A stretch of DNA of 64,000 bases, taken from CAZXEU01 sp965207385. Lineage in GTDB: Bacteria > Bacteroidota > Rhodothermia > Rhodothermales > Bin80. Position 1 is the first letter of the stretch, and every line of letters starts with the position of its first letter. The stretch spans positions 868,001 through 932,000 of the forward strand of contig CBDBLZ010000021.1 in assembly GCA_965207385.1 (NCBI GenBank). Reading direction: 5' to 3'. The position numbers and the translations under genes are program-made. Shown here piece by piece: positions 18,859 through 27,559 of this stretch. The notes beneath the pieces are model-generated. The model had not been told where the DNA came from. It made no database searches and saw nothing but the letters and a program-made list of their open reading frames with translations.

Positions 18859-18926
18859 CACCGGGCTTCGGCAGTACGGACGGGACTTGTCCCGGCTGAT
18901 TCGCAATTTCAGGCATCTCCCCGGCT

Positions 18927-20273
18927 CTATTGCCAGGGCACCTTGCCTGCTTCCTGCGCATACCTGCGCAGCGCTGCCGCCAGACGGCTGAGCACCTGCG
19001 GCTCAGTATCCGCCAGATCGATTGTTTCCATTGGATCTGCCCCGAGGTTGTACAATTCGAGCGGCGAGAAAGGGGTGTTCTGGAGCAGTTTCCACGGTCC
19101 ATGTCGCACGGCTTCTATGGTCTTCCCGTTGTAGCGCAGCCCCCCTTCCCGCCGGGAAAAGAAGAGATACCGGTCTTGCGCGTGGTGGTCTTTGCCGGTC
19201 AGCGCTGATAGGAAACTGACGCCGTCGATATAGTGGGTCAATTCGATGCCGGCTGCTTCCAGAATTGTCGGGTAGATGTCCATGGTCAGGGCCACGTATT
19301 CTGACGTGGTACCCGGCCCTACGCTTCCGGGCCACGATGCAATGGCTGGAACGCGCAGCCCCCCTTCGTACATGCTGCCCTTGCCGCCACGCAGAGGTCC
19401 GTTGTTTGCGCCTACATTCAACTGTCCGCCATTGTCGCTCACGAAAAAGACCAGGGTATTGCCGGCGAGTCCGCTAGACTGCAGAGAGCGCAGCACCTGG
19501 CCGATGCCGTGGTCCATGTGCTCTATAAGGGCCACTAGACGAGCCCGGTCGGCGGTCATGGCCGGCTGGCGCGCCCTGACTTGCTCCAGCCAGTCCTCGG
19601 GCGGCTGGATGGGAGTATGCGGGGCGTTGTACGCCAGGTAAAGGAAAAACGGTGCCGCGGAAGCGGCGCGGCTTGCGATGTAGTCCGAGGCCCAATTGCT
19701 GAACAGATCCGTGGCGTGGCCATCCGGTGTGATCTCGTCCTCGTTCAATCGCATGTAGTTTATGCCGTGCCGCCGGTGATGGTAGTAGTCATCCATCATG
19801 TCTCCGAGGAATCCCTTGAAATAGTCGAATCCCCTGTCAACGGGCCGGTCAGGGGCGGCCAGCCCGAGATGCCATTTGCCCACCATCGCGGTATGATAAC
19901 CTCTTCCTCGCAGCATTTCCGGCAGCAACCTGACATCCTCTGCCAGTCTGCCCCAGCTGTTCGCTGCATGGGTCCGGATTACTCCCGGGACACCTGCCAT
20001 GGGAGGATACCGTCCGGAGAGCAACGCGGCGCGCGTGGGCGAGCAAACCGTCGAGTTTGCGTAAAACTGCAGAAACCGCATGCCGCGCTCCGCAAGCGAA
20101 TCGATCGACGGTGTCCGCAGATCCGCGCCTCCATAGCTCGACAGGTCGCCGTAGCCGAGATCATCCACCAGTATCAGCACAATATTGGGCGGACGTGCCG
20201 GCTGGCTGTGGGCAGCAGAGGTTGACAGCGTGGCGAAGATAAACAGGACGAAGAAGGCGCGCAGCATCATCAT
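18927..20273 (-). CDS. Secreted type I sulfatase (arylsulfatase family)
   Basis: 448 aa from the first of three consecutive ATGs at 20273. The open frame extends to 20414, but only this start gives a signal peptide (MMMLRAFFVLFIFATLSTSAAHSQ). Type I sulfatase hallmarks are ILVDDLGYGD (metal-binding DD), the formylglycine site C77-S-P-T-R followed by AALLSGRYP, GKWHLG, FFVSDNGG and RGGKGSMYEGGLRVP. The Cys must be oxidised by an anaerobic or FGE-type maturase, and none is seen in the window. It hydrolyses sulfate esters, probably from a sulfated algal or animal glycan. It lies on the same strand as, and 499 bases after, the SusC-like receptor, so the two may serve the same glycan. Substrate class cannot be set by eye. 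Confidence 0.9.
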   Translation of the reverse strand: MMMLRAFFVLFIFATLSTSAAHSQPARPPNIVLILVDDLGYGDLSSYGGADLRTPSIDSLAERGMRFLQFYANSTVCSPTRAALLSGRYPPMAGVPGVIRTHAANSWGRLAEDVRLLPEMLRGRGYHTAMVGKWHLGLAAPDRPVDRGFDYFKGFLGDMMDDYYHHRRHGINYMRLNEDEITPDGHATDLFSNWASDYIASRAASAAPFFLYLAYNAPHTPIQPPEDWLEQVRARQPAMTADRARLVALIEHMDHGIGQVLRSLQSSGLAGNTLVFFVSDNGGQLNVGANNGPLRGGKGSMYEGGLRVPAIASWPGSVGPGTTSEYVALTMDIYPTILEAAGIELTHYIDGVSFLSALTGKDHHAQDRYLFFSRREGGLRYNGKTIEAVRHGPWKLLQNTPFSPLELYNLGADPMETIDLADTEPQVLSRLAAALRRYAQEAGKVPWQ

Positions 20274-20772
20274 CTCGAAGGCAGCAGAAAGGCCAGTCGG
20301 GTGGATTATCGGCAAGGGCTCTGCAGCGTGGCACGAGCCACACCGAGGTGTGCTCCGTGAAGGGTTGGCTCGGGAGCAGGCACTGGGTGATCCTTGCCCG
20401 GGCGCGCCAGTCAAGGGTGTGCCGGAGCCAGCCTCACATGCCTGCCCGGATACCAGGGGGTCTGGAAACGCCGGATGTTTGCCAATGTCCCCGTCGCCCC
20501 GTCATGTGCCGAGAACGGAGATTGGCGCCTGTACACGTGTGCGCGTGCTCGTCTTGTCACTGTTGGCGCTCCGACGAATGCCTCTTGCATGGACAGGCCA
20601 TTCGGCAAGACCAGGCCATGGGCATGCGCCTTCGGGCCCGGGCATGCGAAAACCGGCCTAGGCGCGGGTACCAGGTACATCCTGCCGTCGGCACAGGGGG
20701 AAGGCACTCGGGCGCAAACCTCCCGTCGCGCCGGCTTGCCGCGGGCTGTAAAGGGAGCAAGGACGCCCCTGC
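20274..20772. other. 499-base intergenic stretch without a convincing gene
   Basis: It lies between the sulfatase start and the stop of the SusC-like gene. Open frames cross it on both strands, but they have low-complexity, arginine/proline/cysteine-rich translations with no recognisable family. No SusD-like remnant, tRNA or clear terminator was seen. Confidence 0.5.
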
Positions 20773-23700
20773 CTAGAAGCCGAGACTGATGCCGGCCGTT
20801 ACGGTTCGAGGCCGCGGGTAATTGGTGTAGTCTATTCCGTGGCTCAGAATGGAAAGCCTGCCCAGGCGCGCCGAGGCCTCCGTATTGACCTCCGGGTCCC
20901 ATCCGGCGTAGTCCGAGAACACGAACAGGTTGTTGGCCGCAACATAGATGCGCGCTCTACGCACGGTGCCGATCAATCTGTCCAGGGCTGACGAGCCCGA
21001 AAACGTATAGCCCAGACTCAGCGATTCCACGCGCAGGAAGGATGCCTCCTGTATCCAGCGGGAGGAATACTGAGGCGTGTCCGTAAGCGGCGCAGGATCA
21101 TCCAGAGCCGGCCGCAAGAAATTCAGGTACGTGTTGACAAGGGACTTGGACGAATACTCAAGGCCCGTGTTGTTAAAGAGGTGCCGGCCCTGCTCTCCCC
21201 GGAGAAACAGGCTCATGTCCCAGTTGCGGTAACCGAGACTGGCTGTAAGGCCGTACTCGAAATCGGGCAGGGCCGATCCGACTACCTCCCACTCGGATAC
21301 AGGTACTTCGACGCAGGCGACCGTGGCCCCGGATGCCGTGCGGCAGCGCTGCTCGCCGGTAGCGCCGTCAAAGCCTGCAAACATAGGTGCCAGGAACGAT
21401 CCGAAAGGATGCCCGGGGACAATGATCTGCGTATTGGTCAGGGATAGGCCTGCCCCGCTCGCACGGCCTGTGAAGATCCTGTCGCGGCCGCCCAGGTCCT
21501 TGATTTCGTTTTTGTTGGCACTGAATGCGCCGCCAAGCTCCAGAACCAGGCGGCCCCGGTCCAGTACCCGGGCATTGGCCATGATGTCCACGCCCCTGTT
21601 CCGCAGTCTTCCGGCGTTTGCCAGTCGTGTGCTGACAGCGGCCGGTTCCGGCACCTCGAGTTCAAGCAGAAGGTCGTAGGAAGTCTTGAAGTAGTAGTCG
21701 ACGGAGCCATACAATCGGTCGCCCCAGAAACCAAAATCGATGCCAAGATTCAACTGTGATGTCTCTTCCCACTTGAGCCCGGGACTGTCAGGATAGACGG
21801 GTATTGCGCCCTGGGCGGTGGTATCCTCAGGAATTGAAATGTCCGTAGCCCTGAAATTGCGGGCAGTTCCGAGAGTGCCGAAATCGTGGTTGCCCGTTAG
21901 GCCCCAGCCAGCACGCAGCTTCAGGTCGCTTACGAAGGAAAGCCGCTGCATGAGCGCCATGTCCGACAGACGCCACCCAACGGTAACCGCCGGAAAGATT
22001 CCCCACTCATCGTCAAGACTGAATCGCGACGAACCGTCGCGTCGCACGGACGCTGTAACCAGGTAGCGGCCCCTGTAATCGTAGCCTAGCCGGCCAAAGA
22101 AAGAAATGATCCGGCTGGTCTCCTTGAATGAGCCGATGGAATACGTATCACTATCTCCCGCCGCAAGGTAATTGAATGAGAACTTGTCACTGGCGAGCCC
22201 GGTGGTTGCCGCATGGAAGCCCTCACGGAAGAATTCCTGGAAGGAATAGCCTGCGACAGCGCTGATTCGGTGTGCATTCGCCCTCGGGCGCACATAGCTG
22301 GCATACGCTTCAGCGAGGATTGAGCTGAATTCGTTGTTTCCCTGCCGGGCTTCGCCCATTTGCCGGCTCCGCAGCGGACTGGCACCCGGAATGAACACAC
22401 GACGGCTTGCCTGCTGCCGGTCGACGCCAATGCGCACGGTACCCGTGAGCGCTGGCAGCAGGGCATAGTCTGCCTTGAGGCCACTCAGCAGCCGGCTTGT
22501 GTTTGTCAGGTCCTGAACCTGCTCAGCAAGCGCGACGGGATTGCGAATGGACGTCTGACCAGGATTCTCGTAGTAAGAGCCATCGGAATTGTAGACGGGA
22601 AGTGTAGGGTTGAACTTCAGGACATTGGTGAGCAGGCCTCCGGAATAGCCGCCGGTCTGCTGGAACGGTGCCCTGTTGTCCTGGAAGAAGGAGCCTGCCA
22701 TACGCAGGTCGAGGCGCAACCTTTCATCAAGAGCCCGGTGGCTGACATTGACCCTGCCCGTAAGGCGCTCCATGCCGGAATTGATGATGATACCCTGCTG
22801 GTTTCGGTAGCCGACCGAGGCTCGGTAACGCGTTGCGGGCGAACCTCCTCCGAAGGCGAGATTGTGGTCATGAGAGAGGGCCGTGCGCGTTATGGCATCC
22901 TGCCAATTCGTACTGGCATCTCCGAGATTGACAGTGGGCAGACCACTGGCGCTTACGAATTGCCGATATTCGCTGGCACTGAGAAGAGGCAAGGCTCGGA
23001 CAAGGCTTGAGGCCGACACGGATCCATTGTAATCCACTTGCAGCTGGCCTGCCGCTCCTCCCTTCGTCGAAACGAGGATCACTCCGTTTGCACCCCGGCT
23101 GCCATACATTGCCGCCGCCGAGGCGTCCCTGAGAACGTCGATGACCTCGATATCATTGGGATTGAGGAAAAAGAGCGGGTTCTTGTGACCGGAATCTGTC
23201 CCGTCTGCGCCTGCGGGGGCGCTGTAGCCATTGTCGATCGGGATACCATCGATTACGTACAGCGGGTCGTTGGAAGCACTGATGGATGTGCCTCCCCGGA
23301 AGCGCGTAGTGACGGGCGCTCCCGGCTCGCCGCCATTCAGAATGACGTTGACGCCGGGCACCCGGCCCTGAAACAGCTGCTCCGGCGACCCGACCAGGCC
23401 TACAAGGGCGCCTTCGGCAATCACGCGGCTTGCCGCCGCATTGAAGTCCGCTCGCCGCTGGGTTCCATAGCCCACAACCACGAGCTCATCCAACAGCTTG
23501 AATGCCTCGACCAGCGCCACGTCCACCTCACTGCCAGTGCCAACCGTTACGTACTGCGCAGCATAGCCGGTGAGAAAAAATTCCAGCACTTCGCCTGCTG
23601 ACGCATCCAGGCTGTATGCTCCGGCGGCATCGGTGATTGCACCGGCGGGACTGTCCTGTACGCGGACACTAACTCCTGTCAGCGGCATGCCGGTCGCCGC

Positions 23701-23814
23701 TTCGGTGACCGTGCCGGAAATCAGGCGCCGCTGGCCTAAGGAAGCATCCGTACTGCAGAGGCCGAGCAGCAGAAGCAATCCGGACAGTACGGAGGCTTTG
23801 GCTGGCATTCTCAT
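20773..23814 (-). CDS. SusC-like TonB-dependent receptor (RagA family), no SusD partner
   Basis: 1013 aa. A signal peptide (SVLSGLLLLLGLCSTDASLGQ) is followed by a CarboxypepD_reg-like domain (ISGTVTEAATGMPLTGVSVRV). Then comes the SusC signature ELVVVGYGTQRRADF and the plug motif DPLYVIDGIPIDNG...NPNDIEVIDVLRDASAAAMYGSRGANGVILVSTKGG. A long barrel ends in VTAGISLGF. SusC proteins import glycans together with a SusD surface lipoprotein. Here the neighbouring genes are a sulfatase 499 bases downstream and a 595-base gap upstream, so no SusD is adjacent. The transported glycan is unknown; the sulfatase suggests a sulfated one. Confidence 0.93.
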   Translation of the reverse strand: MRMPAKASVLSGLLLLLGLCSTDASLGQRRLISGTVTEAATGMPLTGVSVRVQDSPAGAITDAAGAYSLDASAGEVLEFFLTGYAAQYVTVGTGSEVDVALVEAFKLLDELVVVGYGTQRRADFNAAASRVIAEGALVGLVGSPEQLFQGRVPGVNVILNGGEPGAPVTTRFRGGTSISASNDPLYVIDGIPIDNGYSAPAGADGTDSGHKNPLFFLNPNDIEVIDVLRDASAAAMYGSRGANGVILVSTKGGAAGQLQVDYNGSVSASSLVRALPLLSASEYRQFVSASGLPTVNLGDASTNWQDAITRTALSHDHNLAFGGGSPATRYRASVGYRNQQGIIINSGMERLTGRVNVSHRALDERLRLDLRMAGSFFQDNRAPFQQTGGYSGGLLTNVLKFNPTLPVYNSDGSYYENPGQTSIRNPVALAEQVQDLTNTSRLLSGLKADYALLPALTGTVRIGVDRQQASRRVFIPGASPLRSRQMGEARQGNNEFSSILAEAYASYVRPRANAHRISAVAGYSFQEFFREGFHAATTGLASDKFSFNYLAAGDSDTYSIGSFKETSRIISFFGRLGYDYRGRYLVTASVRRDGSSRFSLDDEWGIFPAVTVGWRLSDMALMQRLSFVSDLKLRAGWGLTGNHDFGTLGTARNFRATDISIPEDTTAQGAIPVYPDSPGLKWEETSQLNLGIDFGFWGDRLYGSVDYYFKTSYDLLLELEVPEPAAVSTRLANAGRLRNRGVDIMANARVLDRGRLVLELGGAFSANKNEIKDLGGRDRIFTGRASGAGLSLTNTQIIVPGHPFGSFLAPMFAGFDGATGEQRCRTASGATVACVEVPVSEWEVVGSALPDFEYGLTASLGYRNWDMSLFLRGEQGRHLFNNTGLEYSSKSLVNTYLNFLRPALDDPAPLTDTPQYSSRWIQEASFLRVESLSLGYTFSGSSALDRLIGTVRRARIYVAANNLFVFSDYAGWDPEVNTEASARLGRLSILSHGIDYTNYPRPRTVTAGISLGF

Positions 23815-24409
23815 TGACGTGAGGCCGCCTCGAAAATGAAGGCGGAATGCGAATACAATTCTGGACCGGAGATGCCCCCGCCTGGACTTCTACCGAATCA
23901 CACGCAGTCGGACGAAAAGGGAATGTACGGCCGGACCCCGTACTATGTCAGGCGGGCGGGGATCCTGATGGACTTGATTTCTGCAGATGTAGTCAGGAAC
24001 GCTCCGGTTCCGTCATACCAATTGCTGCCGACTCGCCGGGCGGAAAGCGCGTCCCGCGCTCCGGGAATGCGGACATCATACGCACGATTCTCTTCGGTAA
24101 GGTCATTGACCATTGCGCCTGCAAAGTCGGTTACTCGACTTGACCGGCCCCGAGCGTCCGTGGCCCGGCGCCGCTGGATTCCTTGCGCCGGCAGAATGCA
24201 GGATGACATGCAGTATTCAATTTTTTTATCCGGTTCACATGATAAACCGCGGCTGAAAATAGGTGTTAACAAGATTTGAACAACTCATTCACATTGGCAT
24301 CGATGAGCATTGAACCGGATAGCCCCCCAGGATCGCCTGCAGCCTCTTCCATGGCCATCGCAAGTGGCTCCAGCTTGATTATATTGTGGACCCCGAGGCA
24401 AACTGCACC
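23815..24409. other. 595-base intergenic region with divergent promoters
   Basis: It separates the SusC-like gene (-) from the VOC gene (+). An AT-rich core (about 24210-24300) and TTGATTATATTG at 24374-24385 look promoter-like for the + strand genes. AATTGTATTC, read on the - strand near 23850, could serve the SusC gene. A - strand open frame at 23943-24272 has a protein-like C-terminal half but no recognised family and is not called a gene. Confidence 0.35.
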
Positions 24410-24793
24410 ATGACAGATAGCGGCCGCTGGATGGACCTCACGGTACCGCAGGCTTCAGAGCTGCGGGATTTCTATTCAAAAGTCATGGGCTGGCAGGCGG
24501 AGCCTGTGGACATGGATGGATACCAGGACTACGTCATGCGGGACGACCGCGGAACGGTCGGTGGCATCTGCCACGCGCGCGGTCCCAATACAGGGATTCC
24601 TCCAGTTTGGATGAGCTACTTCCGGGTGGACAATCTGGAGGCCACCTTGAAGAGCTGCGAGCTTCACGGCGGACGAATCGTCCGTGCGCCGGCAACCGCC
24701 GGCACGGAAATGCGCTTTGCCGTAGTCCAGGATCCGGCCGGCGCGGTCCTCGCACTGTTTGAAGCGATTGAATCAGCAGCGGCGGGACGCTAG
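24410..24793 (+). CDS. VOC (glyoxalase/bleomycin-resistance) superfamily protein
   Basis: 127 aa from the ATG at 24410; the GTG at 24386 is less likely. It has the two beta-alpha-beta-beta-beta repeats of the vicinal-oxygen-chelate fold: WMDLTVPQASELRDFYSKVMGWQAEPVDM..., then WMSYFRVDNLEATLKSCELHGGRIVRAP...FAVVQDPAGAVLALFE. This subgroup is common in Bacteroidota and usually has no known substrate. It is followed 43 bases later by a small membrane protein on the same strand. Confidence 0.85.
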   Translation: MTDSGRWMDLTVPQASELRDFYSKVMGWQAEPVDMDGYQDYVMRDDRGTVGGICHARGPNTGIPPVWMSYFRVDNLEATLKSCELHGGRIVRAPATAGTEMRFAVVQDPAGAVLALFEAIESAAAGR

Positions 24794-24836
24794 GCATTCT
24801 CGCCGCTTTCTTCTTCACCAAGACATCATTGAAGAC

Positions 24837-25247
24837 ATGGAGATGCAATTCCCCAGTGTGTGGGCTGTTCTGGTGGCCACTGTGCTGCCGATGGTCATCG
24901 GTTCCATCTGGTACGGCCCTCTGATGGGCAAGAAGTGGATGGAGCTCATGGAGACAACCGAAGAGGAAATCAGGGCCTCCTTCAATGCCATGAAGTCCTA
25001 CGGAGGGTCGACGGTCACCGGACTGATTCTGGCATTCGTCCTGGGCACACTCGTGCAGACCACCGGAGCGGACGGCTGGTTGGCCGGAGCATGCCTGGGG
25101 GGGCTGTGCTGGTTCGGGTTCGTGGTTACGTTCGGTTACCAGGCCGTAGCATTCGAGGACAAGAAAGTGTCTCTTTATGCCATGAGCCTTGGGTACAATC
25201 TGGTGACGTTCGTGGCCATGGGAGCGCTATTGGGGGCGTGGCAGTAG
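24837..25247 (+). CDS. DUF1761-like integral membrane protein
   Basis: 136 aa starting at the ATG at 24837 (or 24843). The N-terminal segment VWAVLVATVLPMVIGSIWYGPLMGKKWMEL is the hallmark of the DUF1761 family. Four hydrophobic segments follow, including GLILAFVLGTLVQ, LAGACLGGLCWFGFVVTFGYQAVAF and LGYNLVTFVAMGALLGAW. The function of the family is unknown. It precedes ligA by 45 bases and may be co-transcribed with it. Confidence 0.8.
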   Translation: MEMQFPSVWAVLVATVLPMVIGSIWYGPLMGKKWMELMETTEEEIRASFNAMKSYGGSTVTGLILAFVLGTLVQTTGADGWLAGACLGGLCWFGFVVTFGYQAVAFEDKKVSLYAMSLGYNLVTFVAMGALLGAWQ

Positions 25248-25292
25248 GGATTCCGGCGAGCCCGGCCCGGGTCTTTCAGCCTCGTGTGTCCC

Positions 25293-27527
25293 ATGGCCGA
25301 TGACCCTCGGCTCAGCGAGGCGAAGGTGCGCACCGCCGAATTGCGCACCGTGCTGCACGAGCACGCGCACCGGTACTACGTGCTGCACGACCCCGTTATC
25401 ACGGATGCAGAGTATGACGGGCTGTTTCGCCAGCTGCAGCAGCTGGAGCGGGAATTCCCGCAGCTCGTCACGCCGGATTCGCCGACGCAGCGCCTGGGCA
25501 GTGACCTGTCCGGGGATTTTGCCAGGGTAAGGCACGAGCGGCCGATCCTGAGCCTGGCGAACGCATTCGGCGAGGCCGAAGTACGGGCCTGGGAACAGCG
25601 TAACAGGAAGCTTGAGCCGGGAGCCAGCCTCGATTACGTGGTTGAGCCCAAGCTTGACGGCCTCACGATCGTTCTTCGCTACGAACAGGGCGTGCTGGTC
25701 CAGGCGGCCACGCGCGGCAACGGAGAAGTCGGAGACGTCGTAACGGCCAACGCCCGAACGGTTGGCAGCATTCCGCTTCGGATACCGCTTGCAGGCACGG
25801 AATCGGTTCCGGCGCTACTAGTCATACGTGGCGAGATACTTTTTGAAAAGGAAGCATTTGCTGCGCTCAACAGGGCCCGCGCCGCCAAAGGCCTTCCGCT
25901 TTACGTGAACGCCCGCAATACGGCATCCGGATCACTCAAGCAGAAGGACGCCCGCAAGACTGCCGAGCGTGATCTGAAGGCGTTCGCCTACGATATCGTA
26001 CATGCCAGCGATTCGACGCCCCGGTCACGCTCCGGGCAGCTGGCCTATCTCTCGCGAATCGGTTTTGTGACGCCTCCGTTCATTGAATCGAGCGCGGACC
26101 TGACCGGCGCGCTCAAGCGCGCCGCCTGGTGGGCAGAGAGGCGCAAGGACCTGGACTTCGAGATTGACGGCGTTGTCATAAAGATCGAAGACACTGCCCT
26201 GTTCGAGCGGCTGGGCACGGTTGGCAAGGATCCTCGGGGTGCAATCGCCTACAAGTTCCCGTCGGCAGAAGCCACGACAAGGCTCCTGGAGGTCATTCCG
26301 CAGGTGGGTCGAACCGGGCGCATTACGCCGACGGCCGTGCTCGAGCCCGTATTTGTCGGCGGAGTTACCGTAACGCACGCCAGTCTGCACAATTTCGATC
26401 AGATTGCGGCACTGGACCTGCGCCGGGGCGATGTCATCGTTATCAGGCGTTCAGGCGATGTCATACCGTACGTGGTGGGCCCCGTAATCGCTCGCAGGAC
26501 GGGAGAGGAACAGGCGGTGGCTCCACCGGACCGCTGCCCCGTCTCGGGCGATGATCTTGTGCGGGGAGAGGGCATGGTCGACCTATTCTGCCCGAATTCC
26601 GCCTGCGCGGAGAGGGTTTTTCGCACGGTGACGTATTTCGCCTCACGCGGAGGGATGGACATCGAAGGTCTGGGGCCGGAGACTCTGCGCAAGCTGATAG
26701 ACGAAGGACTGATCGCCGACGCCGCTGACCTGTTCTCACTCCGGTACGAGGATCTGGAATCGCTCGAGGGGTTTGGCGAGAAAAAGGCGTCCGGGCTAAT
26801 TGCCTCCATCGACGTTGCGCGTACAAGGCCGCTTTCGCAGCTTCTAGTTTCGCTGGGCATCCCGGGAGTGGGCAGCAGTGTTGCCGGTCTTGTCACGGGG
26901 GTGTACTCCGGCTTGGCAGACATGAAATCGGCGGCTTCGGCTGTGCGGGATGCAGAAAGCCGGATGGCGGCCCTGCTGCCGAATGCGGCCGAGCGGCCGC
27001 TCGACCTCGGGCTTCGCTACGCCTCCAGCGCCGATCCCTGGAAGAACGTCCTGCGCGTTCTTGCACTTTCTGACACAGAGCTCGGCCCGGAGCGCGAGGA
27101 AGCCCTTGAACACGCCGCAACGGCCCTGATGGACCTGGTTTCTCCACTCCTGGGCGTTGAAGGCATTGGTGCTACCCTCGTGCGGCAATTCGTGGACTGG
27201 TTCAGTGACAAGGCCAATGAAGAGCTGCTCCGGAAGCTGGACGCCAGCGGCGTGAGCCCGCGCATTGAGCCGCCATCGCAGGTGGGCAACAGCCTTACAG
27301 GACTGGCCTTCGTGGTAACGGGTACGCTGCCGACGCTGTCTCGCAATGAGGCGAAGACCTACATCACGGACCACGGGGGACGCGTGACGGGTTCTGTCAG
27401 CCGGAAGACCAGCTTCGTGGTAGCGGGAGAGAATCCCGGGAGCAAGGCCGCAAAGGCACGCGATCTGGGTGTCCGCCTGATCAGCGAAGAAGAATTGCGA
27501 GCACTCGCCGAAGCCGGAACAACCTGA
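25293..27527 (+). CDS. ligA: NAD-dependent DNA ligase LigA
   Basis: 744 aa from the ATG at 25293; a GTG at 25284 adds three residues. It seals nicks at replication and repair using NAD. Domain order is normal: Ia (HRYYVLHDPVITDAEYDGL), adenylation domain with the AMP-accepting Lys K120 in the KLDG motif, an OB-fold (VGRTGRITPTAVLEPV), a zinc finger, helix-hairpin-helix repeats (GFGEKKASGLIASI) and a C-terminal BRCT domain (TGLAFVVTGTLP...). The zinc-finger ligands read C415-P-V-S418 ... C433 ... C438, so the usual second cysteine is serine. Length is slightly above the family norm of ~670 because of an insert before the BRCT domain. polA follows by 32 bases. Confidence 0.96.
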   Translation: MADDPRLSEAKVRTAELRTVLHEHAHRYYVLHDPVITDAEYDGLFRQLQQLEREFPQLVTPDSPTQRLGSDLSGDFARVRHERPILSLANAFGEAEVRAWEQRNRKLEPGASLDYVVEPKLDGLTIVLRYEQGVLVQAATRGNGEVGDVVTANARTVGSIPLRIPLAGTESVPALLVIRGEILFEKEAFAALNRARAAKGLPLYVNARNTASGSLKQKDARKTAERDLKAFAYDIVHASDSTPRSRSGQLAYLSRIGFVTPPFIESSADLTGALKRAAWWAERRKDLDFEIDGVVIKIEDTALFERLGTVGKDPRGAIAYKFPSAEATTRLLEVIPQVGRTGRITPTAVLEPVFVGGVTVTHASLHNFDQIAALDLRRGDVIVIRRSGDVIPYVVGPVIARRTGEEQAVAPPDRCPVSGDDLVRGEGMVDLFCPNSACAERVFRTVTYFASRGGMDIEGLGPETLRKLIDEGLIADAADLFSLRYEDLESLEGFGEKKASGLIASIDVARTRPLSQLLVSLGIPGVGSSVAGLVTGVYSGLADMKSAASAVRDAESRMAALLPNAAERPLDLGLRYASSADPWKNVLRVLALSDTELGPEREEALEHAATALMDLVSPLLGVEGIGATLVRQFVDWFSDKANEELLRKLDASGVSPRIEPPSQVGNSLTGLAFVVTGTLPTLSRNEAKTYITDHGGRVTGSVSRKTSFVVAGENPGSKAAKARDLGVRLISEEELRALAEAGTT

Positions 27528-27559
27528 GTCAGATCCACCGGAAGCCGGTTCTCAATCCC

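Noticed and set aside
20348..20776. + strand open frame of 142 codons between sulfatase and SusC genes
   Set aside because: Arg/Cys-rich translation with no similarity; typical of a chance frame in GC-rich DNA.
23943..24272. - strand open frame with a protein-like C-terminal half upstream of the SusC gene
   Set aside because: No recognised family, no clear ribosome binding site, and it lies in the promoter region; kept only as a note.
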